Source: Candidatus Electrothrix marina (GTDB lineage: Bacteria; Desulfobacterota; Desulfobulbia; Desulfobulbales; Desulfobulbaceae). From it: a stretch of DNA of 7,010 bases. This document shows, piece by piece, positions 6,049 through 7,010 of the stretch. A program made the position numbers and the translations under genes. The notes beneath the pieces are model-generated. The model saw only the letters and a list, made by a program, of their open reading frames with translations, was not told the DNA's origin and made no database searches. The stretch covers positions 1 through 7,010 of the forward strand of contig MTKS01000081.1 in assembly GCA_004028495.1 (NCBI GenBank), written 5' to 3'. How positions within the stretch are numbered: position 1 is the stretch's first letter; each line of letters opens with the position of its first letter.

Positions 6049-6075
6049 AGAAATCCATACCGGATTTCTTGTTTA
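6049..6075 (+). terminator. Weak candidate terminator
   Basis: AGAAATCC (6049-6056) pairs perfectly with GGATTTCT (6062-6069) around ATACC, followed by the T-rich TGTTTAT. The stem is AT-rich, so it may end the riboswitch/short-ORF transcript only partly and let some transcription enter the PilJ-type gene. Confidence 0.35.
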
Positions 6076-6150
6076 TATCATTTTTTTTATACGGAATAAC
6101 AATCTATTTCGTGCAACCAACAATACTATGAAGAGGTAGAAAAAAATATC

Positions 6151-6876
6151 ATGAAGCAAAAACACTTCGGTAAAAAATGTATCTGCCTGCCGGCCAGATA
6201 CCTGCTCACCCTGACAGCCGTCACCACCTTGTTTTTCTGTACAGAGGTGTCGGCAAATGCATCAGCGAAAGACGTTCATGAAATGGCGGATATCTGTATG
6301 CAGGCCAACCGTATCTTAAAGGACTATGCTCTGGTCGGCATGGGGGTGGATTATCACGATCCGGCCAAGGATCTCAAAGAGAACCTGGAGCTTATTGAAA
6401 AGGAAATCAAGGATCTTGAAGGACATAAGCAGAATGAAAAGATAGCTGCCGAGATTATTGAAATTGAAAAATCCTGGCATGCCATCAAACCGGAATTCGA
6501 GAAGACACCGGATAAAACAAAAATGCATGATCTTCGGGTGATGGTGGAAAAGTTCACGGTTCGCTGTGAAGAGGTCGCTGAAGATATTGCCAAAGACACG
6601 GGTATCAAGGGAGAGCATGATGTGGTGCTGGTGGCCGAGCTGGGCATGGAATCACAGCGTCTGGCCTCGCTCTACCTGATGAAGGCCTGGGGCGTGGCTG
6701 ATTCCAACTACGAGGAAGAGGTCAAAGAGGTCGTTGATCAAACAGAAAAGCTATACAAAGAACTTTTTGAAGCGGATGAAAAACTTGTGTCCAAGGAGAT
6801 CAAAGAAAAGCTGAAAAAAGTAGAAAAGGATTTCATCGCCTGCTGTCTTTTCATCGGCGATCGGCGTAAAATATGA
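6151..6876 (+). CDS. Exported protein with two PilJ-like modules, C-terminus disrupted
   Basis: The 241-residue product starts with a basic region and hydrophobic core (residues 8-35, ending VSANASA), a Sec signal peptide. Two modules follow that align with each other and with the PilJ/NarX-type N-terminal sensor helix pair. Module 1 is QANRILKDYALVGMGV (51-66) with a charged helix to about 117. Module 2 is ESQRLASLYLMKAWGV (167-182) with its helix to VEKDFIA (224-230). This domain normally occurs in the periplasmic part of type IV pilus chemosensors and nitrate/nitrite sensor kinases; here it stands alone as a soluble periplasmic protein. From residue 231 the sequence becomes CCLFIGDRRKI and stops, unlike the family. 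The expected continuation is found on the opposite strand at 7008-6841, so the natural gene is longer. The start has only a distant GAGG (6131-6134) as Shine-Dalgarno. Confidence 0.8.
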   Translation: MKQKHFGKKCICLPARYLLTLTAVTTLFFCTEVSANASAKDVHEMADICMQANRILKDYALVGMGVDYHDPAKDLKENLELIEKEIKDLEGHKQNEKIAAEIIEIEKSWHAIKPEFEKTPDKTKMHDLRVMVEKFTVRCEEVAEDIAKDTGIKGEHDVVLVAELGMESQRLASLYLMKAWGVADSNYEEEVKEVVDQTEKLYKELFEADEKLVSKEIKEKLKKVEKDFIACCLFIGDRRKI

Positions 6877-7008
6877 CACAGACCCCTCAACGAGTTTTTC
6901 TTCCATTTTCAGAATAGTACGAAGTTCGTCGAATATTTTGCTGGCCATTTTCTCTGCCGCTGAAGGCATGAACCGACCTGGTGTACTGGTTGCCATAACG
7001 CTGAAGGC
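6841..7008 (-). pseudogene. Inverted C-terminal part of the PilJ-like protein (or 3' part of a convergent paralogue)
   Basis: Read on the minus strand from the window edge, 56 open codons give AFSVMATSTPGRFMPSAAEK, then MASKIFDELRTILKMEEKLV and a tail to DEKTA. The GRFMPS...A.KI..EL pattern is what normally follows the second PilJ helix. Placed after FIA (residue 230) of the plus-strand gene, it continues in frame: ATC-GCC at 6835-6840 is followed by TTC-AGC-GTT on the inverted strand. TCGCC at 6836-6840 and GGCGA at 7006-7010 are the matching ends. The frame stays open past 6841 into the plus gene, which is an antisense shadow. A separate paralogue entering from beyond the window cannot be excluded. 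Confidence 0.5.
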
Positions 7009-7010
7009 GA

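Noticed and set aside
1..7010. CRISPR array, tRNA, rRNA, insertion sequence or toxin-antitoxin pair
   Set aside because: No regularly spaced repeats, tRNA or rRNA signatures, transposase motifs or paired small ORFs with such features were found.

Overview
This window looks like chromosomal DNA of a Gram-negative bacterium. It encodes an outer-membrane beta-barrel protein ending in Phe, several Sec signal peptides, and a cytoplasmic NagZ-type peptidoglycan-recycling enzyme. The mix of a CAP-domain secreted protein, a PilJ-type sensor-like protein, a GEMM/c-di-GMP-I-like RNA and moderate GC content suggests a Desulfobacterota relative, perhaps Desulfobulbales. That assignment is inference; no rRNA or marker gene is present.

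Layout. Positions 2-172 hold the 3' end of a CAP/SCP-domain protein. Positions 173-650 hold no intact gene, only a possible ORF remnant, a diverged direct repeat and small hairpins. Positions 651-1454 encode an outer-membrane barrel protein with an N-terminal coiled coil; part of its barrel is read in the wrong frame between two apparently compensating single-base indels. After an intrinsic terminator (about 1644-1668), positions 1731-4250 encode a large exported helical protein whose C-terminal third resembles a caspase-fold (clan CD) domain. It converges with, and overlaps by 36 bp, the minus-strand nagZ gene (4215-5234).

Positions 5235-5640 are AT-rich and gene-poor. Positions 5648-5869 are a dense run of predicted hairpins that ends in a GEMM-I/c-di-GMP-I-like riboswitch core. 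This is followed by a perfect Shine-Dalgarno and a 39-codon ORF that may be a broken gene. Positions 6151-6876 encode an exported protein with two PilJ-like modules. Its C-terminus is cut off, and the missing C-terminal sequence lies on the opposite strand at 7008-6841, so the end of the window looks like an inversion or a fold-back chimera.

Functional picture. Most genes concern the cell envelope: secreted CAP protein, outer-membrane barrel, exported putative protease, peptidoglycan recycling and a periplasmic PilJ-type protein. Nothing shows that they form one operon. The best candidates for new biology are the putative exported caspase-like protein, the variant riboswitch with its hairpin leader and stunted ORF, and the inverted PilJ tail. 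The barrel frameshifts and the inverted tail could also be sequencing, amplification or assembly artefacts, which should be tested first.
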